From: Carpediemonas membranifera
Taxonomy: Eukaryota; Fornicata
Direction: 5' to 3'
Assembly (NCBI GenBank): GCA_019828565.1
Contig: JAHDYR010000005.1
Span: forward strand, 434,001-498,000
DNA length: 64,000 nucleotides
The position numbers and the translations under genes were made by a program. The number at the start of each line of letters is the position of its first letter. The stretch's first letter is position 1. This document shows, piece by piece, positions 45,512 through 54,804 of the stretch. The notes under the pieces were generated by a model. It was given only the letters and a program-made list of their open reading frames with translations, searched no databases and was not told the DNA's origin.

Positions 45512-48220
45512 ATGAGCGATGACGCAGCGGTCTCGGCGTTCATTGATGCAAATATCGACGATACTACCTACATTAACCTGGTTCGGAGCATTACAGATGA
45601 TGATTTTGAAGCGCTGAAGGAGCGGCAGCATGAAGTGGAAGCGCTGAGGAATACAAAGGACGCCTCGACAGGATACACGCTGCTTCACGTCGCTGTGTCC
45701 CTAGAAAAGATGGAGGCCATCCAGCTCCTCGTGGAGAGCGGGTTCTGCCCTGAGACGACGACGGCCTCCTATATTGCTGACACGTGCTTCCACCTCGCCG
45801 CCAGGTCCAACAATGCTGACCTCATGGAGCTCCTGGCACCACCGTCGGACCCTCGTTGGGAGCTGCCAAACTCGTTTGGCCAGACGCCGACGCACTCGGC
45901 CGTCCTCGTCGACGCCAAGGTGTCCCTGCAGTACCTACTCAGAGCCCGGTTCGCCTTGAGTCGGAAGGACAGCTACAAGTGGACCCCGCTCCACTACATC
46001 GCCCTGACCAACTCTCTGGCCTCGTTGAACCTCATCCTGGGCACCAACCCCTCCGTGGAGACACTGTGCCTGGGGGACCGCACCGGTAAGACCGCCCTGC
46101 ACTACCTGGCCATCAACTCGCCTGAGAAGGTGGCCGAGCTCTGCGTTGACCCGAGCGGGGTCGACCCGGCAGGCCCGAGCGAGACCTGCATGCTTCGTCT
46201 CGCTGATTACCTGCACGAGTGCGACGAGTTCGACACCATGCCGCTCGCTGACAACGGCGGGAACACCCCTGCGCACCTCGCGGTCTTGTCCTACCCCCCT
46301 GACGTCGTCCAGCGTCTGATGGAGCGGCTTCCCGAGGTGTGCCTCAACGTGGTCAACAGAGCGTCTCTCACGCCACTCATGGCCGCGGTGGGGGCGTCCC
46401 CCGAGATGGCCGCGACTGTGCTCGACTGTACCGACGTCGACCCGATGGTCATAACACCACGTGGGACGGCCCTGACAGTGGCAGTCAAAGAGGACGACGT
46501 AGAGACGACCGCGTTGCTCTTGGATGTGACGATGGCGGTCCTGTGCGTCGACGACATCACCGAGCTGCAGACAGTTAACCGCGCGCTGGCCGCCTGGCTA
46601 CGGGCCCCGGACAGCCATGGCAACACCGTGCTGCACGTGGCGTTTGAAGACAACAGGCTCGAGGTGATGAAGGTCCTGCTCCTCTGTGGGCCTAACCTGC
46701 CTCTGCTCGTCGCCAATGAGGCCGGCGACCATCCTCTTGCCCTTGCTCTGCGGAAGGGGCACTACAACTTGCTCGACCTGCTGTACGACTCCGGGCCAGA
46801 GCTCCAGGACGCCGTGTATGCAGCGCTGCAGCTCCATGACGGGGATCGGTGGACCGCGTGCCACCATCTGAGCCGACTGGGCGATGCGTACCTGATGAAC
46901 AAGTTTATCACATTCAGCGGGCCCCGGTTCAATCCGGACCAGGTCACACGGCTCGGGGAGACGCCCCTGCACATCGCCGTCGCGGACAACAACCGAGAGA
47001 TGGTGACAATCCTGCTGGCACACGGTGCCCAGGCTGTGCCGACCATTGACGGGTACTACCCCGTCCACACCGCCGTACAGCACAACAGGGTCGATCTGTT
47101 CCAGCTGCTGCTGACCACACAGCATGCGTCGGACCCTATCGCCAAGATGTACACGCGTGTCGAGCCTAAGTTGTCCCTGGTTGAGCTGGCGACGGAGCAC
47201 AGGTCCTTTGGCATCCTGGGGGCCCTGAAGCGGGTCGACGGGGCATGGGCCGACCTGCTCACGAACTCGCCCGTCGGTCTCATGCTACACAGTCTGCTGC
47301 CCGACGTCGACCCGCTACAGGCCCTGCCCGAGAGCTATGTCGCGGCGGTCGATCAGTTGTGGAAGTCGGTCACCGATGAGGAGACGAATGCCACTGCCTC
47401 GACCAACGATGCCGCACGTGACACCATCGTCGAGGCCCAGCTGTTCATCGACTCCCTCACACGTGCCAGCGGTCCCCGCGACCAATTCGACCCGTATGTC
47501 CGGACGCTGTACGCTCTGGTCGATCTCCTGACGGGGACGATATCGGGGTCGAGTCTCAGCGCCCTGCTGAACTTGTCAGAGGGGCTCCGGGACGCGTGCG
47601 TGACTCGGGCGTCGGTCAGCCTCATCGCGCACCTGCTGTCCCTTGGGGCCGACGTGACCTTTGGGGACGTCGCAGAGAGGCCGGCAGCCCACCTGGTCGT
47701 CCAGCCGAGCTCGCTGTTCACCCGCTACGTCCTGCCGCTGCTCGTGAGCCAGGGGTCGGATCTCACGGCGCCTGCCGGGGATGACTCGACACCCCTCATG
47801 CTGCTCACGGGAGACTGGTCGTCGTTTGGCCTGGCTCTCCACTGCGTGTCAGACGCCGTCCCAGCCCGCCCCAGATCGGACCACGTTCGGCGACGGCGGA
47901 TGTCGGTCGCCCCGCCCGAGACAGTGACAGTGCGGTCGGACGAGGGCACTGAGCTGGTGATCGGGCCAGCCCCGACGTTTAACATAGCAGACAACAAGAC
48001 GCTCGAGCGGCCCATCCCCGCCGCTCAGGGCGGGTGCACGGTCTGCGGCAAGAAGTTCAGCCTGCTGACGCGGCGGCGGCACTGCCGGATGTGTGGGAAC
48101 GCGTTCTGCGACGACCACTGTAGCGAGAAGGCAGACCTGCCGTGGCTCGGGTATAAGAGCCCGCAGCGGGTCTGTCATGCCTGCCTGCTCATCGTGGCGA
48201 CCAGTGTGACGGAGAGCTGA
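45512..48220 (+). CDS. Ankyrin-repeat protein with C-terminal FYVE-type zinc finger
   Basis: 902 aa if started at MSDDAAVSAF (ATG 45,512); an in-frame ATG at 45,458 lies inside the inverted repeat. At least ten ankyrin units, e.g. GYTLLHVAVSLEKMEAIQLL, FGQTPTHSAVLVDAKVSLQY, GKTALHYLAINSPEKVAEL, GNTVLHVAFEDNRLEVMKVL, GETPLHIAVADNNREMVTIL. Residues ~835-890 form a FYVE-type finger with eight Cys/His ligands: CTVCGKKFSLLTRRRHCRMC, then C and H pairs to VCHAC. RRRHCR resembles the phosphoinositide-binding R(R/K)HHCR motif, though the WxxD element is not seen. Likely an endosomal PI3P-binding scaffold, as in the ankyrin-FYVE family (ANKFY1-like). Confidence 0.85.
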   Translation: MSDDAAVSAFIDANIDDTTYINLVRSITDDDFEALKERQHEVEALRNTKDASTGYTLLHVAVSLEKMEAIQLLVESGFCPETTTASYIADTCFHLAARSNNADLMELLAPPSDPRWELPNSFGQTPTHSAVLVDAKVSLQYLLRARFALSRKDSYKWTPLHYIALTNSLASLNLILGTNPSVETLCLGDRTGKTALHYLAINSPEKVAELCVDPSGVDPAGPSETCMLRLADYLHECDEFDTMPLADNGGNTPAHLAVLSYPPDVVQRLMERLPEVCLNVVNRASLTPLMAAVGASPEMAATVLDCTDVDPMVITPRGTALTVAVKEDDVETTALLLDVTMAVLCVDDITELQTVNRALAAWLRAPDSHGNTVLHVAFEDNRLEVMKVLLLCGPNLPLLVANEAGDHPLALALRKGHYNLLDLLYDSGPELQDAVYAALQLHDGDRWTACHHLSRLGDAYLMNKFITFSGPRFNPDQVTRLGETPLHIAVADNNREMVTILLAHGAQAVPTIDGYYPVHTAVQHNRVDLFQLLLTTQHASDPIAKMYTRVEPKLSLVELATEHRSFGILGALKRVDGAWADLLTNSPVGLMLHSLLPDVDPLQALPESYVAAVDQLWKSVTDEETNATASTNDAARDTIVEAQLFIDSLTRASGPRDQFDPYVRTLYALVDLLTGTISGSSLSALLNLSEGLRDACVTRASVSLIAHLLSLGADVTFGDVAERPAAHLVVQPSSLFTRYVLPLLVSQGSDLTAPAGDDSTPLMLLTGDWSSFGLALHCVSDAVPARPRSDHVRRRRMSVAPPETVTVRSDEGTELVIGPAPTFNIADNKTLERPIPAAQGGCTVCGKKFSLLTRRRHCRMCGNAFCDDHCSEKADLPWLGYKSPQRVCHACLLIVATSVTES

Positions 48221-48326
48221 GGGCCTGTACTTAAATGCGGTTATGTTCGGCCATGCCTTCAGCTCCTGGGGGAGGTCGACTGCCGTGGCAACGCAGAAGC
48301 AAAATCGATCCCAACGTTCAACGACG

Positions 48327-49985
48327 ATGATAGAACAATCAAAACCACCGCATATTGACGCATTCCGTGCTGCCTACGCTCTTTCAGTCCGCATCACGCA
48401 GGACATGGCCGGTGATGTCCCGTCGATACTTGCACGGCTATTTCAGCTCGAGTTCGGCGATAGTGCTGAACTCAATGACGATAGAATCAATCAGGGCGTC
48501 ATTGGTGACGATTTAGCAGCAGTTCTGAGCGACCTGGAGCCATCGAATGCGGCTGCACGGATTCTTCTCTGCCGAGCTCGCCAGTATCTCCATGCTGGCC
48601 CCGAGCTGAGCATGAACATCGAGCTGTCAGACGGTGTGGTGCTCCCAGACCGGCTGCACACCGTTCTCCAGGGCACGCTGTGGGCGATTCTTATGGGTGC
48701 GGGGGCGGACCCCGACCTGTACGACGAGGAAGATGAGGGTGACCTCGGTCGGAAGGAGCACAAGGTGTACGACCTCGTAGCACCAGAGACGCACAAGTCG
48801 CTGTGGTTCCTCTGCAAGAAGACCTTCTTCACCTACAACGTTGCAACAAAGGAGAACCACCTGACCAAGGACGGCGACGGCAGCCTTCCCATCAGCCTGT
48901 TCCGGCGGTATGGCGGGCGTCTATTCTCTCGAGGCTATAACGACAACCAAATTCTCGGCTACCCCTCCCAGGAGTATTCCCCTCAGTACACTCTGGTTCG
49001 AGTCCCACCAGTGCATGATTTTTTCGTAGATGAGAGTGTGGCTGTTGCCGTCACTCCTATGGGGCTGTACGGTTGGGGCTGTGACGGGGAAGGCGTCCTC
49101 GGTCTCGGTTGGGATGGGCCAGCGTTCCCGACCCGACTGGTTTTCAATGCGAGCTCCGCCGTCGCCTCGTTCGAGGCTGAGTTGCGGTCATGGCACAAGG
49201 ACCGGCTCGTCACGCAGCTGGTCCTGACGCACAGCCTCGCCCTGCTGTCGACCCGGGCGGGACTCGTGGCTTCTGGCCAGTTCTCCGAGTGTCTTGTGAA
49301 TCCTGGTCTCGAGACGACCGAGTTCAACCCCGTTCCCCTGCCCGACGGGTTTAGGGCCGGCCACGTCGAGGTAGTTGGTGAGATGGTTCTTGTTACTGAC
49401 GAGTGCACAGGCGCCGTGCTTGCGTCTGGGACTAACGAGTGCGGTCAGCTGGGCCTGGGTCGCGTCGACGACCTGACCCGGCTGGTTCCGCTGCCCTACT
49501 CCTTCGACCGTGTGCTATTCAACTCATACACCCACACTGTCCTCTCCGCCGGCCGGGCCCTGCTCTTCATCGGCGACCCGCGGCCCCAGTTCCGCCACTT
49601 CCTCCCAGACAACGGCGACGCGATGCTCACTGCGCCTGTCCCTCTGGTTCTCCCCCATGCAGCGTCTGCCGCTTTCCTGTCGTTCTCCATCGCTCTATTC
49701 GTCCGCGCAGACGGCCGCGGTGCTTTCGGTGCGGACAATGAAGGTCACTCCATTTCCTTCCCTTTCATCCCGACCGTAGTCCGTGTTAGCTACCGCCACG
49801 GCAAGGCGACTGTGTTCCTTTCCACTGCCACCAGCTGGTACGGCTTCGGCTGGAACGAGCTGGGTCAGGTGTCCTCTGTCAGTCAGGCCCCTTTCATCCA
49901 CATCCCCATTGAGGTCGACCCGGCGACTGTGACCGGGTTAGAGCTGGTACGGGCCGTGGCAGTGGAGGTCGACGGGAGTGAATAG
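48327..49985 (+). CDS. RCC1-like protein (paralogue 1)
   Basis: 552 aa from MIEQSKPPHIDAF (ATG 48,327); an upstream in-frame ATG at 48,243 would add 28 residues, and the paralogue supports the internal start. N-terminal ~170 residues form a module shared with the protein at 57,330 (PELSMNIELSDGVVLPDRLH, TVLQGTLWAILMGAGADP). RCC1-type units follow: GWGCDGEGVLGLGWDG, SGTNECGQLGLGRVDDLTRL, GFGWNELGQVSSVSQ. RCC1 repeats form a seven-bladed propeller; some act as Ran exchange factors, many do not. The N-terminal module is not recognised. The gene is convergent with DDB1, 48 bp apart. Confidence 0.75.
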   Translation: MIEQSKPPHIDAFRAAYALSVRITQDMAGDVPSILARLFQLEFGDSAELNDDRINQGVIGDDLAAVLSDLEPSNAAARILLCRARQYLHAGPELSMNIELSDGVVLPDRLHTVLQGTLWAILMGAGADPDLYDEEDEGDLGRKEHKVYDLVAPETHKSLWFLCKKTFFTYNVATKENHLTKDGDGSLPISLFRRYGGRLFSRGYNDNQILGYPSQEYSPQYTLVRVPPVHDFFVDESVAVAVTPMGLYGWGCDGEGVLGLGWDGPAFPTRLVFNASSAVASFEAELRSWHKDRLVTQLVLTHSLALLSTRAGLVASGQFSECLVNPGLETTEFNPVPLPDGFRAGHVEVVGEMVLVTDECTGAVLASGTNECGQLGLGRVDDLTRLVPLPYSFDRVLFNSYTHTVLSAGRALLFIGDPRPQFRHFLPDNGDAMLTAPVPLVLPHAASAAFLSFSIALFVRADGRGAFGADNEGHSISFPFIPTVVRVSYRHGKATVFLSTATSWYGFGWNELGQVSSVSQAPFIHIPIEVDPATVTGLELVRAVAVEVDGSE

Positions 49986-50033
49986 CCTGAATAAAATTGA
50001 ATAGGACCAGCACTTTAATACACTCACTGCCGC

Positions 50034-53000
50034 TCACCTACCGCGGCTGAACCACTCAATGGTGTCCGAGACCCGCTCGACGGGAACATCGGTCACCCCG
50101 GCCTTGGCGAGCAGGTGCTTCTGGATGTCTGGCGGGAATGAGAGGAACTGCTCGACCACGTCGCCGTCAATAAAGCCCTTTGGCTCGATCTCCGGCCGCT
50201 TGTCGCTGAAGAAGGCCCGGTGGAACCTGTGGGGGATGTTCACGTTCACACCGACAGTGACCTCGGCGATGACCTGCTCGATGGCGTGCAGGAGGGCAAA
50301 CGAGTCCGCGGGTATCCTGTAGATTGTGCCTACCCCGCCGTTGACGGTGGCGTAGACGACCTCGGCCACACCGGGGCCCTGCTCGCCGGCAGCGCCGTCA
50401 GCCTCGGCCACGGGGGCGGGAGCGAAGACGTTGACCTGCTCGCCCAGGTGGAACGTCGCGATGTTCTTGAGGAGGACCTTGGCCTCGTCGTGGGTGTCCT
50501 GCCGCACGATGAAGATGTTGCGGTAGGTATCGGCGACGAGGAACGTGTCCTTGTCGAGGGCGTGGACCGCGCTGGTCCACACGGGGTTGTAGTCGGACGC
50601 GACCTCCTCCAGGGAGATGCCCTCCTCGTTGAGCTGGAGCACCGTCACTGACTTGAGGACGTCGCCCGCGATGATGCGGTTGCCGATGCTCGTCACGGTG
50701 ACGCACAGCGCCATCCCGTAGTACCCGATGTCTGCCAGCAGCTCCTTGGTGGTCGGGTCCCACCGCAGCAGCTGCACCTTGGAGTCGAGGGCCACGACAA
50801 CCCTGCCGTCGAAGAAGGGGCACAGGTCGAACACGCCGAGGTTCGACACGGTCCACTGGGCGACGAGGCCGAGCACCCGCTTGGCACCGTCTGACCTGAC
50901 CTCGAACACGAGCACACGGCCCTGACGGGCCTCGACCTCGTCTGGGTATGCGAGCGCGGTGCCTGCGATGAGGTACTCGGCGTTGTCCCCGCTCAGCTTG
51001 GTCGACATAAGGGCAGACACGACCTCGTGGTCATCGAACTCGAACCGATCGAGGACGTCCATGGACGCCGGATCGATCAGACACAGGGCGCTCTGCTGCC
51101 CCTCGACCCCGCCCTCCGTCGTCACCCGAATGGTGCCGACGGCGTGCAGCCCGGTCGTCTCGTGTGTAGCGATCCGTCGGGGGAGCTCTCCAATGGGGTA
51201 GGAGATCGCCTGCATGTGCTGGACGGGGTCCAGAGAGCACACCGACAGGCCATTGGGCGACGCCACGAGCAGGACGTCGTGGGCTGTCCCGTTGACGGTC
51301 AGTCGGCCCATAGCACCACCGTACATGCCGTCGAAGGGCAGGTTGACTTGGTTATGGGTCAGGCGGCGGGTGGTGCCAGTGATGATCGAGGGGCGGGACG
51401 AGGCGGCGAGTACGAACGACGTGCCGTTCGGGGTCGTCTGGAGGGCGCCTGTGTTCCTCATGAACGTGCCCGTGCATGGGATCAGGCTGAAGGCGCCTCG
51501 GCTGAGCGTCATCGAGGACGGCTGTACCTCGTATGCCTCGGCCGTACCCGTCGGCGTGAGGGTTAGCACGCGCCTCTCGAGCGTGCCGTCCGACAGGCCG
51601 ATCAGCAGGCAGTCGGCGGGCCCTGTAGCGGCCTGGCCGCGGGGAGGGTCGAGCCTCACGATCGACAGGGCCCTGACCTCGGCCTCAGTCGCGACTGTCA
51701 CCGTGGCGAGCACCGTCTGGGCGATGGGGTCGACCAGCGTCACCGTCCGGTCGAACCAGCAGGCGTACGCCAGGACCGGCCGCCCGATGCACGCGCTCAG
51801 GGCAACGGCGCTCGGGGCTGAGCTCGTCTGGACGCTGTGGACCTCCGCCATCGCACAGTCGATCACAGTAACACCTGAATCCGTGCACACTGCGACCAGA
51901 CCGACCTGGGCGTTCCTACCGGGGTCAGTGGCGGCCAGACGGACGGGGCTGGGGGCGGACCAGTGGGTGAAGGAATCGGTCAGCAAGTTGACGCCCGTCG
52001 GCGTGACTTGCACGGGTAGACCGCCGCACACACCGGCGTGGACAGTGCGTGTAGTCGAGTCGAATCCGGGGATAGATATGGGGTGGATCTGATCCTCCAT
52101 GACCATGGCGACGGACCGGTCGACGAATGAGAGGACAGCCACTGATGGGGCTGGGCTGGGGTTGGCCGTGATGGACCAGACGCCCGTGATGGGGGGCGTC
52201 TCGAGCACCGCGAGCTCGTTGGCCCCGATGCCGTTCCTCAGGACACGGAGGGAGCCGTTCTGGAAGCCGCCCGAGCATGTAATGAGCTGCTGCGACCCCT
52301 GCGCGGATGTGTGTCTGACCGCATCCGAGATGGGGGCGATATTAGGGAATGTCTCGAGGACGGTGAGGTATGACCCGTCTGGATGGGGCTCGGGCATCAC
52401 CCGGATCAGCTGGGAGTCCCCGTAGAACGAGCCCAGGAAGAACACGGACGAGTCGACGTACGCCAGGCAGTAGGGGATCGAGCCCACGCCGAGGAGCTCG
52501 ACACGGATCTCGGAGTCCCCGGAAAGCGACAACAGGTAGATGCGGCCCGCCTGGTCGCCCATGAGCACTCTGCTGGCGTCCACGGCGGCCATGGCGGTGA
52601 CCACGACAGGCCTGTAGGGGAGGGACTGTACGGACTGCTGGTTGACGGCCCGGGGGTCGTAGAACGTGACCAGCTCGTCGCTAACAGTAATGACGCCGTT
52701 GGCTATGGGGAACACCCTGTGGACGGCGCTGTTGACCGGGATGGGGACGTCCATGGGGCCCGTCACGGGGGCCTGCTCGGAGAAGTTGATCGCGATTGTA
52801 CGGATGAAACGCGCCTTGCTCTGGTCCGCGTACAGCACCAGCAGCGTGGGGTTGCCCTGCACGTCGCTGGTGTCCTGGGGCAGGTAGCACATGTCCAGCA
52901 CGTCCGTCATGTCGTCGTACAGACGGACATTGAATGACTCCAGCGTGTTCTGGCCCTGGGAGGGCAGGGCAAAGAACTTCATCATGGAGGAGTAGGCGTG

Positions 53001-53450
53001 CACGGCGACCGCGGCGGCTGCGGGGTTAACGGCAAGGGTGAGAGTCTCGGCGGGACGACCGACTTTGTCCCGGATGTCGCCTGAGACCTTGCAGACGGGC
53101 CGGCGCATCTCGAAATCGTACTGGATGACGAGGAGGTTGTATTTGTCTGTCTGCACGAGGAGGGACGCGCACACCGCCTGGCGCGGCTTGAATAGACTTG
53201 CATGAGCAATGGACCCGCGGATAGGGATCGAAAACAGAAGCACGAGGCCATCGGGTGTGACGTCGAAGACATCCACGATCCCTGTCTTCACGAGAAGGAG
53301 ATTGAGCCCGTCCTCCTCGGAGTGTGTGAAAGCTCCGACAAGAGCATGGCTGATGAAGCTACTAGGGTGCTTTGTAACTACATACCACCGTGCTTCTTGG
53401 CTAACAACATCTTCAGCGTGCGTAGAGAAGCACGTATTGTCGTCGGCCAT
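50034..53450 (-). CDS. DDB1: DDB1-like protein (MMS1/CPSF-A family)
   Basis: 1138 aa from ATG 53,450 (MADDNTCFSTHAEDVV), the usual DDB1 length of about 1140. N-terminal sequence WYVVTKHPSSFISHALVGAF and an early propeller blade; the signature SFYGDSQLIRVMPEP near residue 355 matches the family's GDSQL motif; the C-terminal CPSF-A region ends with FHRAFFSDKRPEIEPKGFID, GDVVEQFLSFP. Family role: triple-propeller adaptor linking WD40 substrate receptors to the CUL4 ubiquitin ligase, in DNA repair and replication control. CPSF160 and SF3B3 share the fold but are longer or differ in these motifs, so DDB1 fits best. Confidence 0.85.
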   Translation of the reverse strand: MADDNTCFSTHAEDVVSQEARWYVVTKHPSSFISHALVGAFTHSEEDGLNLLLVKTGIVDVFDVTPDGLVLLFSIPIRGSIAHASLFKPRQAVCASLLVQTDKYNLLVIQYDFEMRRPVCKVSGDIRDKVGRPAETLTLAVNPAAAAVAVHAYSSMMKFFALPSQGQNTLESFNVRLYDDMTDVLDMCYLPQDTSDVQGNPTLLVLYADQSKARFIRTIAINFSEQAPVTGPMDVPIPVNSAVHRVFPIANGVITVSDELVTFYDPRAVNQQSVQSLPYRPVVVTAMAAVDASRVLMGDQAGRIYLLSLSGDSEIRVELLGVGSIPYCLAYVDSSVFFLGSFYGDSQLIRVMPEPHPDGSYLTVLETFPNIAPISDAVRHTSAQGSQQLITCSGGFQNGSLRVLRNGIGANELAVLETPPITGVWSITANPSPAPSVAVLSFVDRSVAMVMEDQIHPISIPGFDSTTRTVHAGVCGGLPVQVTPTGVNLLTDSFTHWSAPSPVRLAATDPGRNAQVGLVAVCTDSGVTVIDCAMAEVHSVQTSSAPSAVALSACIGRPVLAYACWFDRTVTLVDPIAQTVLATVTVATEAEVRALSIVRLDPPRGQAATGPADCLLIGLSDGTLERRVLTLTPTGTAEAYEVQPSSMTLSRGAFSLIPCTGTFMRNTGALQTTPNGTSFVLAASSRPSIITGTTRRLTHNQVNLPFDGMYGGAMGRLTVNGTAHDVLLVASPNGLSVCSLDPVQHMQAISYPIGELPRRIATHETTGLHAVGTIRVTTEGGVEGQQSALCLIDPASMDVLDRFEFDDHEVVSALMSTKLSGDNAEYLIAGTALAYPDEVEARQGRVLVFEVRSDGAKRVLGLVAQWTVSNLGVFDLCPFFDGRVVVALDSKVQLLRWDPTTKELLADIGYYGMALCVTVTSIGNRIIAGDVLKSVTVLQLNEEGISLEEVASDYNPVWTSAVHALDKDTFLVADTYRNIFIVRQDTHDEAKVLLKNIATFHLGEQVNVFAPAPVAEADGAAGEQGPGVAEVVYATVNGGVGTIYRIPADSFALLHAIEQVIAEVTVGVNVNIPHRFHRAFFSDKRPEIEPKGFIDGDVVEQFLSFPPDIQKHLLAKAGVTDVPVERVSDTIEWFSRGR

Positions 53451-53723
53451 CAAGTTCTTTGACGAATACGAGTGTTACACCGTTACGTGTGCTGGTACAT
53501 AAATCGTCCAAGAAGGGTCTGTACACCGCCGTACACGTCAGACACGCCGCTCATGTCCTCATTGCCGCCATTGTTGATGATTTCCCTGACCCTTGTCAGA
53601 CACGATCAGACGACCCGGATCAATTTCACTAGTCCCACGGCCAAGTCCGGCCCACCCGCTGCCGCTGCCTCCGAATCCCGCCCCACGGCCGGTCATGGCC
53701 CCTGACTCGGCCCCCGACTCAGG

Positions 53724-54632
53724 ATGGACAGCGTATCGCTACTAAGGGAATGCAGCCGTGTTGCGGAGCTCAGTGATGCTGTTAAGGCTTCATTTGAGGC
53801 TGTATTCGCGGAATGGGACTTTGAAAACGAGTTGTCCAATCTTCCGCGGCTAGCGAAAGCGATCCAGGCCGCTGAGGACAGGCGTCGGATGAATCACTTC
53901 CTGTACAACGTCATTGCACTGGTGTGTCTCCGCCGTCCCCTGAAAGACTTCACGAGCGTCGCCCAGCAGTTCACGCTGGACTCCTCGTTCCCCCTGACGA
54001 TGACTGCGTTCAACACCGCCCTGCTGGCACTCACAGAACTCTCCAGAGGCATTGAAAGCCTCCAGCCTGATGAAAGGGACTATGCCGTCGCCTCTGGGGC
54101 CTACGGACTCCTCTGCACCCTGGTCACCATGGCCTCCAGGGGCATCATCGCTCGCCCCCACACTCTCGAGGGGCCCCGCCCAAACCCAGAGACGGCGGAG
54201 GACATGTGCCAGCACTACGGCTTCGACATCACCGACCTTCCCGCCGAGGTCACCGGCGGCGTCATCGGGGTGGCCCTGGGCCGGGTCAGGCTGCTGGTAC
54301 TCAAGCTGCTGGCCAACATGACGTACCAGTGCGGGTCGGCCCAGACATATGCGAGGGAGGCGGGCATGCTCGGCGTGTTTGCCGCTGGTGCGACGGATGA
54401 CCCGACCACGCGGCTGGGCCGTGAGTACGGCGTGCTACTGGTGCGGAACGTGCTCGAGGCGTCCGATGAGAACCACCGGGTCATGGAGGCCCTGCTTTCC
54501 CGGCCAGTCCCTGTGGACGACGCGCCTGAGGAGCCCAGGAGACGGACGACGGTGAGACTAGAGGTCGATGATGACGAGGGTGTGGACGCTGTTCGCGGGT
54601 GCGGCAGCGGTGACATCGAGGACTCCTTCTGA
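53724..54632 (+). CDS. Ataxin-10-domain protein
   Basis: 302 aa from ATG 53,724. All-helical armadillo-like sequence. The C-terminal half matches the ataxin-10 domain pattern: VRLLVLKLLANMTYQCGSAQ, YAREAGMLGVFAAGATDDPT, REYGVLLVRNVLEASDENHR. It ends in an acidic tail after an Arg-rich stretch (RRRTTVRLEVDDDEG). Shorter than animal ataxin-10 (about 475 aa), nearer to fungal-size minimal forms. Ataxin-10-like proteins are linked to cytokinesis and cilia in other eukaryotes; the function here is not known. 273 bp divergent from the DDB1 start. Confidence 0.65.
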   Translation: MDSVSLLRECSRVAELSDAVKASFEAVFAEWDFENELSNLPRLAKAIQAAEDRRRMNHFLYNVIALVCLRRPLKDFTSVAQQFTLDSSFPLTMTAFNTALLALTELSRGIESLQPDERDYAVASGAYGLLCTLVTMASRGIIARPHTLEGPRPNPETAEDMCQHYGFDITDLPAEVTGGVIGVALGRVRLLVLKLLANMTYQCGSAQTYAREAGMLGVFAAGATDDPTTRLGREYGVLLVRNVLEASDENHRVMEALLSRPVPVDDAPEEPRRRTTVRLEVDDDEGVDAVRGCGSGDIEDSF

Positions 54633-54804
54633 GTTCTTCTGAACGCGGTGAGTCATTAAACAGCAGCAACGGGATCAGGGACGGTGTGGAGAGAACCACG
54701 GGGATACAGTCCCTGGGGACGCTGGGGCCTGAGCCGCGCTCTTGAGACGGGTCTGACTCATCCGACTTTGGGGGCTTTGCCAACGAAGCACGAGCGCAAT
54801 TGAC

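Noticed and set aside
53472-53705. 77-codon frame between DDB1 and the ataxin-10-like gene
   Set aside because: Low-complexity Pro/Ser/Thr content in a divergent promoter gap; no support.
54800-54804. TTG start for the 770-aa gene
   Set aside because: The spliced model supplies an ATG and an in-frame first exon.
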